A stretch of DNA of 13,212 nucleotides from Pseudomonadota bacterium (GCA_023413015.1 JAEZQR010000097.1:1-13212), one strand, 5' to 3'; shown: positions 6,964 through 13,154, counted from the first letter of the stretch. Numbers and translations are program-made. The notes: generated from the sequence alone by a model not told the origin.

Positions 6964-7406
6964 CCGCTTCGGGCGGTGAGCGGACACTCGCCAACTTGAC
7001 TCACCGTGTGCATGCTAGGCGGGTGAGCGACCGCGACGAACAGCTTTGGCGGCTCTACGGCCGCGCGACTGAAATACTGGAAGGCAGGCGCAACGGGCAC
7101 GCGCGCCCGATCTTGCAGATGCTGGCCGCCAGGGGCTTTCCGCCGGCGCTCAATCATCTCGGCGACTTTGTCCGGCCTGGGGCGTGCCTGCGGCTTCTCC
7201 GGCGGGCAGCGGCCACGGGCGACGTGGTGAGTCTCTACAATCTCGCCGTCGAGCGCCGGAACCGAGGCGACATGCAAGGCTATCGCTATTGGCTAGCTCG
7301 TGCAGCTCGGACAGATGCCGACGCGCATGAGGAACTACGGCGTTTCCGAACCCGGTTTCCTGAGCCGTGCATGAAACGCTGGGGACGCTTCGCTGCCGTG
7401 CGCTGA
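6960..7406 (+). CDS. Sel1/TPR-like hypothetical protein
   Basis: A 148-aa basic protein without signal peptide. The C-terminal half (about 85-135) has Sel1-like helical hairpins: AAATGDVVSLYNLAVERR followed by GDMQGYRYWLARAARTDADA, with the alternating small and aromatic residues of that repeat. Such repeats mediate protein-protein contacts, but no specific function can be given. The ATG at 6960 overlaps the previous stop (ATGA). An alternative GTG at 7023 would remove 21 low-complexity residues and begin SDRDEQLW, which looks more like the conserved part, so the start is uncertain. The stop codon abuts a palindrome, and the predicted IS left end is 35 bp downstream. Confidence 0.6.
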   Translation: MTASGGERTLANLTHRVHARRVSDRDEQLWRLYGRATEILEGRRNGHARPILQMLAARGFPPALNHLGDFVRPGACLRLLRRAAATGDVVSLYNLAVERRNRGDMQGYRYWLARAARTDADAHEELRRFRTRFPEPCMKRWGRFAAVR

Positions 7407-7433
7407 GTTCCGCAATGGGCGAACAGCGGAACT
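7406..7433. repeat. Palindrome AGTTCCGC...GCGGAACT at the IS left flank
   Basis: Perfect 8-bp arms (7406-7413 and 7426-7433) around a 12-nt loop, beginning on the last base of the preceding stop codon. It shares the TCCGC/GCGGA core with the palindrome at 6523-6554. It ends 8 bp before the predicted first base of the IS110-family element, which would fit the known preference of several IS110 elements for REP-like targets. Confidence 0.5.
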
Positions 7434-7441
7434 TGGACTCT

Positions 7442-7582
7442 AGGCGCGGGCGATGGGTGGAGAGATACGGTAATGGGCCGCGCCTCCAGCTGGACTGGAG
7501 GGGTGGCTGTCTCCCGGTCATGATGGAGTGACGGGGTTTCAGGTGTGGCGCCTCGGCCCCGCGAGCCTGAGGGAGGACAGCC
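7442..7582 (+). ncRNA. Candidate bridge RNA locus of the IS110 element
   Basis: IS110-subgroup elements encode a bridge RNA in the noncoding left end that pairs with donor and target DNA. Here the 141 nt before the transposase are rich in hairpins: CCTCCAG/CTGGAGG (7483-7489 with 7495-7501), GTCA/TGAC (7517-7520 with 7529-7532, extendable past a mismatch), and TCAGG/CCTGA (7539-7543 with 7566-7570) enclosing CTCG/CGAG. Candidate guides in order are TGGACT 7491-7496 (left target), TGGCT 7504-7508 (right target), TCAG 7539-7542 (left donor) and GCGCCT 7548-7553 (right donor). Exact RNA ends are unknown. Confidence 0.55.
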
Positions 7583-8620
7583 GTGGAGCATTATGCCGGA
7601 CTGGATGTGTCGCTGGAACTGACGAGCGTGTGCATTGTCGATGCGAGCGGCCAAGTCGCTCGTGAAGCAAAGGTGCCCAGCGAGCCTGAGGCGCTCATCC
7701 GCTTCCTTCGGGCGCAGGAGCTGCCGATTGCGCGGGTCGCGCTTGAGGCTGGTCCTTTATCGCAATGGCTGCACGCGGGCCTCATCGCCGCCGGGTTCGA
7801 GAGCGTGCTGCTCGAGACGCGGCATGTGAAGGCGGCGCTGTCGGCGATGACGGTCAAGACCGACCGGCGCGATGCGCGCGGCATCGCCCAGCTGTTGCGG
7901 CTCGGCTGGTTCCGCCCGGTGCACGCGAAGTCGGCGAGCGCGCAGGAGGTGCGAGCATTGCTCACCGCCCGCAAGCTCCTCCAGGGCAAGTGCCTTGACC
8001 TCGAGAGCGGCATCCGCGGCGTGCTTCGTGGCTTTGGGCTGAAGGTCGGCGCGGTGAGCAAAGGGCGCTTCGAAGCGCGTGTCCTTGAGCTTGTCGCCGG
8101 CCACGCCATGCTCGAGACAGTGATCGGATCGATGCTCAAAGCGAGAGCCGCACTGGCAGCCGAGTTTGCGCGCCTCCACCGCACGATGCTGGGGCTGGTG
8201 CGCGCCGACCCGGTCTGCCGGCAGCTGATGAGCGTGCCGGGCGTCGGTGCGGTGGTAGCCATCACCTTCAAGAGCGGGATCGATGATCCAGCGCGCTTCA
8301 AGCGCTCGCGCGATGTCGGCGCCCACTTCGGCCTCACGCCACGGAAGTACCAGTCCGGCGAGCTCGACGTGACCGGCTCGATCAGCAAGGTCGGCGACCG
8401 CATGGTGCGAACCGCGCTCTATGAGGCAGCGAGCGTCATGCTCACGCGCACGGTGCGCTTCTCAGGCTTGAAGAGCTGGGCGCTGGGCGTTGCCAAGCGG
8501 CGCGGGAGCAAGAAGGCACGCGTCGCCTTGGCACGCAAGCTCGGCGTCATCCTCCACCGCATGTGGGTGGATGGCACCACCTTCCGCTGGAGCGTCGAGC
8601 CGGCCGCAATCGCAGCCTGA
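7583..8620 (+). CDS. IS110-family transposase (DEDD + Ser recombinase)
   Basis: A full-length 345-aa transposase. The N-terminal RuvC-like DEDD domain shows Asp8 (AGLDVS), Glu55 (VALEAG), Asp94 and Asp97 (KTDRRDARG). The C-terminal Transposase_20 domain has the helix-hairpin-helix-like LMSVPGVGAVVA (205-216) and YQSGELDVTGSISKVGDRMVRTALYEAA in segments, with Ser258 of the SG motif as the expected nucleophile. No frameshift or premature stop is visible, so the element may be active. The start is GTG 7583, with GGGAGGA six bases upstream. That ribosome site lies inside the 3' arm of a long complementarity (7505-7515 with 7571-7582), so RNA folding could limit translation. Confidence 0.95.
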   Translation: MEHYAGLDVSLELTSVCIVDASGQVAREAKVPSEPEALIRFLRAQELPIARVALEAGPLSQWLHAGLIAAGFESVLLETRHVKAALSAMTVKTDRRDARGIAQLLRLGWFRPVHAKSASAQEVRALLTARKLLQGKCLDLESGIRGVLRGFGLKVGAVSKGRFEARVLELVAGHAMLETVIGSMLKARAALAAEFARLHRTMLGLVRADPVCRQLMSVPGVGAVVAITFKSGIDDPARFKRSRDVGAHFGLTPRKYQSGELDVTGSISKVGDRMVRTALYEAASVMLTRTVRFSGLKSWALGVAKRRGSKKARVALARKLGVILHRMWVDGTTFRWSVEPAAIAA

Positions 8621-8954
8621 GAGGGAGAGTTTAGGAGATCGGGTCAGCTAGCCAACTGGCCCGAGGTCCCACCGCTGGGACGGTGAAGCCGCAATGTCCG
8701 CAGTCGCTGTCAGCCTCGGCGCCGCAGACGACGCTGGAAAGATGGGCTCGCCGCTTCCTCTGACCGTATCATGTGGCGGCACCAAGCCGACCACGGACAG
8801 AAGCAAGTAACCAGCGGCAGGATAAACCGGGCGGCTTGACACCACGGCCCATTACAGAAGCGGACGTTAGTTTCAGAACGATAAACATCGAAGAGCAGCG
8901 CCAGCGAAAGGGCGGTCCGGATATTCGGGCCGCCCTTTTCTATTCCGCTTGCGG
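8621..8954. other. Gene-free interval after the transposase
   Basis: This 334-bp interval contains the predicted 27-nt right end of the element (8621-8647), then flanking DNA. The flank holds a GTCCCA/TGGGAC hairpin with a CCGC loop (8666-8681), two half-sites of the local palindrome family (AATGTCCGC at 8693-8701 and GCGGACGTT at 8860-8868), and a terminator hairpin at 8910-8941. I see no convincing coding frame or tRNA. Confidence 0.6.
8910..8941. terminator. Rho-independent terminator, probably for the SRPBCC operon
   Basis: A 10-bp stem with one G-T pair (GGGCGGTCCG / CGGGCCGCCC) and a 6-nt loop. Reading plus, TTTTCT follows; reading minus, TTTC follows. It lies 14 nt beyond the minus-strand SRPBCC stop codon and is the likely transcript end for that operon. 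It may also stop plus-strand transcription leaving the IS element. Confidence 0.75.
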
Positions 8955-9455
8955 CTACTCGCCGATCATCGGAAGCAGTTCGTCCAGCTGATCTAGCTGC
9001 GTGGGTAGTCCGGTCGCCGACCCGGCCATCGCTTCGTCGAGCGCTTCCTTGGAAGGATAAAGCTCGTGGAACGTCAGCAGCGTCTTTCCGCCCTGGTCCT
9101 CGAAGGTGACGTTAGTGACTGCGCCCTCATCCTCTTCTTCGTTCGTCCAGACAATGCGCTCGTCCGGCACCACCGCCAGATACTTGCCGTAGAAGGCCAT
9201 GGTGTCAGTCCCGCCGTTGGCGAACTCCAGCCGGTATTTGCCTCCGGTGCGGACGTCCATCTCGCAGGACAGGAGCGTAATGCCGGCGCCCTTCGGCACC
9301 CACCACCGGCGGAACAGCTCGGGTTCGGCCCACGCCCTGAACACCATGTGCGGTGGGGCATCGAACAGGCGCGTGACAACCAGCTCCCGGTCGGACTTCC
9401 GCTCCACCGCCGTGCGGTTCTGCGCAACGGGATGATTACTCGTTTGCTGGTCCAT
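8955..9455 (-). CDS. SRPBCC (AHSA1-like) domain protein
   Basis: A 166-aa cytosolic protein of the SRPBCC/AHSA1 superfamily, a helix-grip fold with a deep hydrophobic cavity. The hallmark opening ELVVTRLFDAPPHMVFRAW is followed by PELFRRWW, CEMDVRTGGKYRLEF, and the closing LTFHELYPSKEALDEAMAG helix region. Such proteins paired with ArsR regulators are common in bacteria; the ligand is generally unknown and none can be read here. I prefer the second of two tandem ATGs (9455) because GGAGG lies 6 nt upstream of it and only 3 nt from the first (9458). The gene overlaps the end of the ArsR gene by about 20 bp, so the two are translated from one mRNA. Confidence 0.9.
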   Translation of the reverse strand: MDQQTSNHPVAQNRTAVERKSDRELVVTRLFDAPPHMVFRAWAEPELFRRWWVPKGAGITLLSCEMDVRTGGKYRLEFANGGTDTMAFYGKYLAVVPDERIVWTNEEEDEGAVTNVTFEDQGGKTLLTFHELYPSKEALDEAMAGSATGLPTQLDQLDELLPMIGE

Positions 9456-9795
9456 CATCTTCCTCCTGTTTCTTCTCGAGAATCAGCTTGTCCAATGCAT
9501 CGAACCGCGTCTCGAAGAGCTTGCGATGCGCTTCGATCCATTCGGCCTCCGCCTCAAGGCCGCGGTGCCCCAGCTTGCACGTCCGCACCCGTCCGACCTT
9601 CTCCGTCACGACGAGGCCTGCCCGCTCCAGGACGGCGATATGCTTCTTCATGCCGGTCAGGGTCATGTGAAACTTGTCGGCCAGACTGGTGATCGACGCG
9701 TCCGCGCGGCCGAGCTGCTCAAGCACGCCGCGCCGCGTCGCATCTGACAGCGCCGCAAACGAAAGATCGAGGGGATGTGCTTCAAACCGAACCAT
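9436..9795 (-). CDS. ArsR-type winged-helix regulator
   Basis: A 119-aa DNA-binding repressor of the ArsR/SmtB fold. The opening LDLSFAALSDATRRGVLEQL is the standard first helices, followed by the winged helix-turn-helix at about 33-72 (ITSLADKFHMTLTGMKKHIAVLERAGLV in segments, then EKVGRVRTCKL). The metal-site cysteine pair of true arsenic or zinc sensors is absent; the single Cys73 lies in the wing. The C-terminal helix (WIEAHRKLFETRFDALDKL) is typical of the ArsR members that pair with SRPBCC proteins. It is first in a two-gene operon, and a 14-bp palindrome spans its start codon, pointing to autorepression. Confidence 0.93.
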   Translation of the reverse strand: MVRFEAHPLDLSFAALSDATRRGVLEQLGRADASITSLADKFHMTLTGMKKHIAVLERAGLVVTEKVGRVRTCKLGHRGLEAEAEWIEAHRKLFETRFDALDKLILEKKQEEDDGPANE

Positions 9796-9802
9796 ATGGT
9801 TC
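9789..9802. promoter_or_regulatory. 14-bp palindrome on the ArsR start codon, candidate operator
   Basis: GAACCATATGGTTC is a perfect palindrome; the gene's ATG is its central minus-strand ATG (9795-9793). Reading minus, AGATAACAC lies just upstream and could serve as a -10 region, placing the transcript start near the ATG. A leaderless mRNA repressed by ArsR binding at this site is the simplest reading. There is no ribosome site upstream of the ATG. Confidence 0.65.
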
Positions 9803-9932
9803 AGTGTTATCTTACTGCCGCGGCAAACGCAACAGCCTCGATCCGGCCACTGGCGAAAGCGAAACCCGATGGCCGAAATGGAACGACAACAGCCTCGGCA
9901 TTTAGGCCGAAAGCGCTTTCCTACAGTAGATT

Positions 9933-9947
9933 GTTCTGACTATGTTC
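9933..9947 (+). promoter_or_regulatory. Candidate LexA (SOS) box, GTTC-N7-GTTC
   Basis: GTTC at 9933-9936 and GTTC at 9944-9947 are spaced by exactly 7 nt, the alphaproteobacterial LexA consensus. The box is intergenic, 54 bp before the ATG of a possible small ORF and 137 bp from the ArsR start on the other strand. Eight fixed bases make a chance hit in 13 kb quite possible. Confidence 0.35.
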
Positions 9948-10001
9948 TAGTTCTGGCGAGTCGCGGACGCGCCGATTTTGGCTCTTTCTTAGGTACGGCC
10001 G

Positions 10002-10160
10002 ATGCAAATCTCCGGGCGAGGTGCTTCTACGTCTTGTCGGAACAAGAAAGGCGAGCGAGGTGCGGCCTCCGGAAAACTTGCGGAGATCGTGAACTTTGTG
10101 AACTTCACCTGTTTCCGGGAGGCGGAACGGCGCTCCGGAAAGCTCGCCCGGCCTTCATAA
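10002..10160 (+). CDS. Doubtful small ORF downstream of a LexA-like box
   Basis: An uninterrupted frame of 52 aa from ATG 10002 to TAA 10158-10160. It encodes a basic peptide (MQISGRGASTSCRNKKGERG, then a hydrophobic patch AEIVNFVNFTCF, then a charged tail). I recognise no family. The ribosome site is poor (AGGT eight nt upstream). The patch is encoded by the tandem GTGAACTT repeat, so it could simply be repeat DNA. Its only support is the position after a candidate SOS box and its ending before the convergent RidA-like gene. Confidence 0.2.
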   Translation: MQISGRGASTSCRNKKGERGAASGKLAEIVNFVNFTCFREAERRSGKLARPS

Positions 10161-10175
10161 TCGACGCTGGCGATC

Positions 10176-10580
10176 TCATAGCTCTGGCAGCCGCGCGATG
10201 CATTCGATCTCGACACGGGCGCCTGCCGCCAATCCGTTCGCGCCGAGTGCGGAGCGGGCGGGGTAGGGCTTCTGGAAGACGCGCGCATAGACGCCGTTCA
10301 TCGCCGGCCATTCCGCCATGTCGGCCATGAACACCGTGCATTTGACGACATCGCCCAGGCTCGCGCCGTTCGCCTTCAACGTCGCCTCGATATTCTTCAG
10401 CACCTGCTCGGTCTCTGGAACGATGCCGCCCGGCACCAGCGCGCCCGAACCCGGCGCCCGGCCGATCTGGCCCGACAGGAACAGCAGGTCGCCCGCCCGC
10501 ACCGCCGGCGAGAAGGGCGGTTCCGGCGCAGCGGCGGTGGGCGCGGCGGCAAGCAGCGCGAGCGCAATGAGCCCGCTCAT
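10176..10580 (-). CDS. RidA/YjgF/UK114 family protein, apparently exported
   Basis: A 134-aa member of the Rid superfamily. Canonical RidA is a cytosolic enamine/imine deaminase that destroys reactive 2-aminoacrylate. The core is recognisable: SPAVRAGDLLFLSGQIG, then LKNIEATLKANGASLGDVVK, and the active-site segment YPARSALG...VEIECIA, with Arg109 and Glu124 spaced as Arg105 and Glu120 in E. coli RidA. Unusually, the first ~19 residues (SGLIALALLAAAPTAAA) form a hydrophobic, signal-peptide-like leader before the normal domain start, though without a basic N-region. It may act in the periplasm on other small substrates. Its ATG overlaps the stop of the upstream oxygenase gene (ATGA), so the two are co-translated. 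Confidence 0.88.
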   Translation of the reverse strand: MSGLIALALLAAAPTAAAPEPPFSPAVRAGDLLFLSGQIGRAPGSGALVPGGIVPETEQVLKNIEATLKANGASLGDVVKCTVFMADMAEWPAMNGVYARVFQKPYPARSALGANGLAAGARVEIECIARLPEL

Positions 10581-11728
10581 GCCCGCAGCGCCGCCTCAAC
10601 GGTGTCGTGGAAGCGGCGGATGCCCTGCTCGAGCCCACCGAGCGTGATCTCAGGCACCGCGCCGGTCGACAGTCCCTGCTGGCCGAGGGCGGCGGCGCGG
10701 AAGTCCTCGGACGCGAACACGCCGCCGTCGAGCAGCTCGAACGAGCGCCGCCAATGGTCTTCGGCCTTTTCGGTCGCGGGTGGCTCAGGGATCAGCATGA
10801 AGTCCTCGACCAGCGTCCGGCCAGCGGCCTTGGGCATCAGCACCATGATGTTCACATAGTCGGGGCTGGCGATGATGATGGTGTTCGGGAAGACGCTGTA
10901 GGCGAAGGTCACGATGCTCCGGAGCGCGCCGAGGTCATTGGCATCCGCGGCCTCCACGAACGACACGCGCCCCACCGCCGACCGGCTGTGCGGCCCGATC
11001 ATGTCGCCGACCGTCACCGAATCCGCGAAGAACTTGCCGATCGTCTCCGAATGCAGCCGCGTCACATGATAGGGCTCGGAGAAGGCGTCGACGATCAGCT
11101 TCCAGTTCGCCGCCACGTCATGCGTGCGGCGCTTGTAGAGATGCATCTCGCCGAGCTCGAGTGCGTCGAGGTCGGCCGCCAGCTCGCCGGTCACGTCGGT
11201 AAAGGTCGGCGGATTGTCGCGGTCGAGCCCGACCCAGATGATTCCGCCCGCCTCGACGCTGGGCAGCGGCACGAGCGAGAACATGTCCTTGGCGAGGTCG
11301 GGGAAGCTCTCGGGCCGCGGCAGGCCGACGAGCTTGCCGTCGAGCGCGTAGGTCCAGGCGTGATAGGGGCAGACCAGCCGCGGGCATTTCGCTGGCTCGG
11401 CGTCCTCTAGCAGCCGCGTGCCGCGATGCCGGCACACGTTGAGGAAGGCACGCGCCGCCCCTTCCTTGTCGCGAGTAACGAGGATGGGAATACCATAGCC
11501 GTCGTGCGTCACCGCCATGCCGGGCTCGGGCAGCAGCGCCGAGACGGCGACCGCCAGCGGATGGCGCCGGAAGATCCGCGCCTGCTCCTCGGCGAAGCGC
11601 TCGGGCGAGGTGTAGACGCTCGCCGGCACCGTCGAGATGGTCATCTCCGCCGGCTTGTGGTGCGGAATGGCGCGGGCCAGCGCCAGCTGGCCGGGCGTCG
11701 GCCCCTTGATCGGTGTAATGGCGTCCAT
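10577..11728 (-). CDS. Rieske non-heme iron oxygenase, alpha subunit
   Basis: A 383-aa terminal oxygenase component that uses electrons relayed through a [2Fe-2S] cluster to hydroxylate or dealkylate an organic substrate. The N-terminal Rieske domain has Cys99-Arg-His101 and Cys120-Pro-Tyr-His123. The catalytic domain has NWKLIVDAFSEPYHVTRLH, with Asp214 bridging between subunits and iron ligands His221 and His226, and a late carboxylate ligand in SEDFRAA (Asp342). No beta subunit, ferredoxin or reductase gene is in view, so electron donors must be encoded elsewhere. The substrate cannot be told from sequence; aromatic acids, ethers and quaternary amines all occur in this family. It is co-translated with the RidA-like gene and divergent from an AmpG-type permease gene. 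The ribosome site before ATG 11728 is weak. Confidence 0.92.
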   Translation of the reverse strand: MDAITPIKGPTPGQLALARAIPHHKPAEMTISTVPASVYTSPERFAEEQARIFRRHPLAVAVSALLPEPGMAVTHDGYGIPILVTRDKEGAARAFLNVCRHRGTRLLEDAEPAKCPRLVCPYHAWTYALDGKLVGLPRPESFPDLAKDMFSLVPLPSVEAGGIIWVGLDRDNPPTFTDVTGELAADLDALELGEMHLYKRRTHDVAANWKLIVDAFSEPYHVTRLHSETIGKFFADSVTVGDMIGPHSRSAVGRVSFVEAADANDLGALRSIVTFAYSVFPNTIIIASPDYVNIMVLMPKAAGRTLVEDFMLIPEPPATEKAEDHWRRSFELLDGGVFASEDFRAAALGQQGLSTGAVPEITLGGLEQGIRRFHDTVEAALRA

Positions 11729-11773
11729 CGGTCAGTGCTCGCTCATTTGCCGCAGACTTTGCGCCTAGACGGA

Positions 11774-11788
11774 AGACTCGCCAAGTCT
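11774..11788. promoter_or_regulatory. Short inverted repeat in a divergent promoter region
   Basis: AGACT and AGTCT flank a 5-nt spacer in the 94-bp region between the oxygenase and permease starts. This could be half-sites of a regulator serving one or both promoters, but arms this short occur often by chance. Confidence 0.2.
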
Positions 11789-11822
11789 CTATCGTGACAG
11801 GGCACGGGCAGGGGGAAGCATA

Positions 11823-13154
11823 ATGACGGTGCAAGCACGAACTTGGTGGGACGGCGTCCGGCCCTACGTCGAGCGCGCGCCGCTAGCTGCGTTCTTTCTA
11901 GGCCTCTCGTCGGGCTTCCCCTATGCCATGATCGGCGCGACGCTCACGACGCGGCTGGCGCAGGACGGCATCGACAAGAAGGCGGTCACCGCCTTCACGC
12001 TCGCCTTCCTCGTCTACAACTTGAAGTTCCTTTGGGCGTGGGTCGTGGACGGCGTGCGGCTGCCGGTGCTCGGTCGCCTCGGTCAGCGCGTCTCCTGGAT
12101 GATCTTCGTCGGTCTCCTCGTCATCGCCGCCGTGGTCAATCTCGCGCTCGTTGATCCGAAGGCGAGTCTGCTGGCCACCGCACAGGCTGCGATCCTCGTT
12201 GGCTTGGCAGGTGCCACCTTCGATATCGTCATCGACGCCTACCGTATCGAGATCCTATCGGCCGAGCAGCTCGGCGTCGGCTCGGGCATGAATCAGTATG
12301 GCTGGCGCATCGGCTCGGCGGGCGCCGGTGCGCTCGCGCTCGTGGTCTCTGCGCGCTATGGTTGGTCGGCTGCTTACATCGCCTGCGCCGCACTGGCGCT
12401 TCCGGCGATGCTCACCGCACTATGGATAGGCGAGCCCGCGCGGCACCGCGACCCTGCTGCCAAGACTGGCGTCGGCGCTGCGGTTGCGGCGGTGTGGAAA
12501 CCGCTAGCCGAATTCTTCCAGCGCCAAGGCGCCTGGCTCGTGCTGCTGTTCATTCTGCTTCACAAGATCGGCGACACGCTGGCGAACCTCACGTTCCGCC
12601 TTCTGTTCGACGACCTCGGGTTCTCCAACGACGAGATCGCGATCTGGGACGTGGGCGTCGGCTTCTGGGCCTATCTGATCGGCATCTTCGTTGGCGGCGT
12701 GCTCTACGCGCGGCTTGGCATGAAGCGGTCGGTAATGGTCAGCCTCATCCTGATGGCGGTGTCGAACCTCAGCTTCGCGGGCCTTGCCGCCGCCGGCCAC
12801 AGCAACCTCGGCATGGCTGCCGCAATCGGTTTCGAGAACTTCGCGAGCGGCATCGGCGGCGTGGTCGTCGTCGCTTACTTCTCGGCACTCTGTGACCTGC
12901 GCTACACTGCCTCGCAGTATGCGTTGATCTCGGCTGCCGCCTCAATCGTCGGCCGCTTCGTCACCGGCACGACCGCTGGCTCGCTCATCGAGTCGTTCGG
13001 CTACGTGAACTTTTACCTGCTCACCACTGCCCTCGCGCTGCCTGGCATCCTGCTCTACGCCTGGATGCTGCGGAGCGGCTTGGTGGACGAGTCGATCGGT
13101 CGTGAGGACGTGGCGGAGGCAGAAGCCGAAGCCGAGCCGGCACCCGCCCACTGA
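11823..13154 (+). CDS. ampG: AmpG-type MFS permease
   Basis: A 443-aa inner-membrane transporter of about 12 helices. Alignment in mind with E. coli AmpG (importer of anhydromuropeptides for peptidoglycan recycling) holds over the whole length: LGLSSGFPYAMIGATLTTRL, YNLKFLWAWVVD (65-76), TFDIVIDAYRIEIL (132-145), the AEFFQRQGAWLVLLFILLHK segment, FENFASGIGG, SQYALISAAASIVGR, and the final FYLLTTALALPGILLY. It is shorter than the 491-aa E. coli protein and ends in an Ala/Glu-rich tail (EAEAEAEP). GGGGGAAG precedes the ATG by about 5 nt. The neighbouring oxygenase points to catabolism rather than cell-wall recycling, so a different substrate is possible despite the family match. Its stop directly abuts that of the convergent folC gene. 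Confidence 0.87.
   Translation: MTVQARTWWDGVRPYVERAPLAAFFLGLSSGFPYAMIGATLTTRLAQDGIDKKAVTAFTLAFLVYNLKFLWAWVVDGVRLPVLGRLGQRVSWMIFVGLLVIAAVVNLALVDPKASLLATAQAAILVGLAGATFDIVIDAYRIEILSAEQLGVGSGMNQYGWRIGSAGAGALALVVSARYGWSAAYIACAALALPAMLTALWIGEPARHRDPAAKTGVGAAVAAVWKPLAEFFQRQGAWLVLLFILLHKIGDTLANLTFRLLFDDLGFSNDEIAIWDVGVGFWAYLIGIFVGGVLYARLGMKRSVMVSLILMAVSNLSFAGLAAAGHSNLGMAAAIGFENFASGIGGVVVVAYFSALCDLRYTASQYALISAAASIVGRFVTGTTAGSLIESFGYVNFYLLTTALALPGILLYAWMLRSGLVDESIGREDVAEAEAEAEPAPAH

Larger units (their letters stand above)
7442..8647 (+). mobile_element. IS110-family insertion sequence, about 1.2 kb
   Basis: The transposase is complete. The ends are inferred, since this family normally lacks terminal inverted repeats. 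Both proposed boundaries share CTAG (7440-7443 and 8648-8651). Taking CT as the core dinucleotide gives a 141-nt left end, the transposase gene and a 27-nt right end, the long-left/short-right layout of the IS110 subgroup. Four short matches between the left-end RNA and the DNA on each side of both cores support this register. The predicted empty site is the sequence ending at 7441 joined directly to 8650. Confidence 0.7.
9803..10175. other. Intergenic interval with repeats and a LexA-like box
   Basis: About 370 bp between the ArsR start and the RidA-like stop. It holds an 11-bp direct repeat CAACAGCCTCG (9830-9840 and 9887-9897), an imperfect inverted repeat GGCCGAAATG / CATTTAGGCC (9871-9880 and 9899-9908), the LexA-like box at 9933-9947, tandem GTGAACTT (10090-10097 and 10098-10105), and TTTCCGG/CCGGAAA arms (10112-10118 and 10135-10141). 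Its only coding candidate is the short ORF at 10002-10160. Confidence 0.55.

Noticed and set aside
7442..8647. Terminal inverted repeats or flanking target duplication for the IS
   Set aside because: None seen beyond the shared CTAG; IS110-family elements usually lack both, so their absence is not evidence against the element.
8693..8868. A second mobile element bounded by AATGTCCGC and GCGGACGTT
   Set aside because: The half-sites are short and enclose no coding frame; better seen as remnants of dispersed palindromes.
9674..10330. Plus-strand frame of 218 codons crossing the ArsR promoter interval
   Set aside because: Antisense to the start of ArsR and the end of the RidA-like gene, with no recognisable domain.
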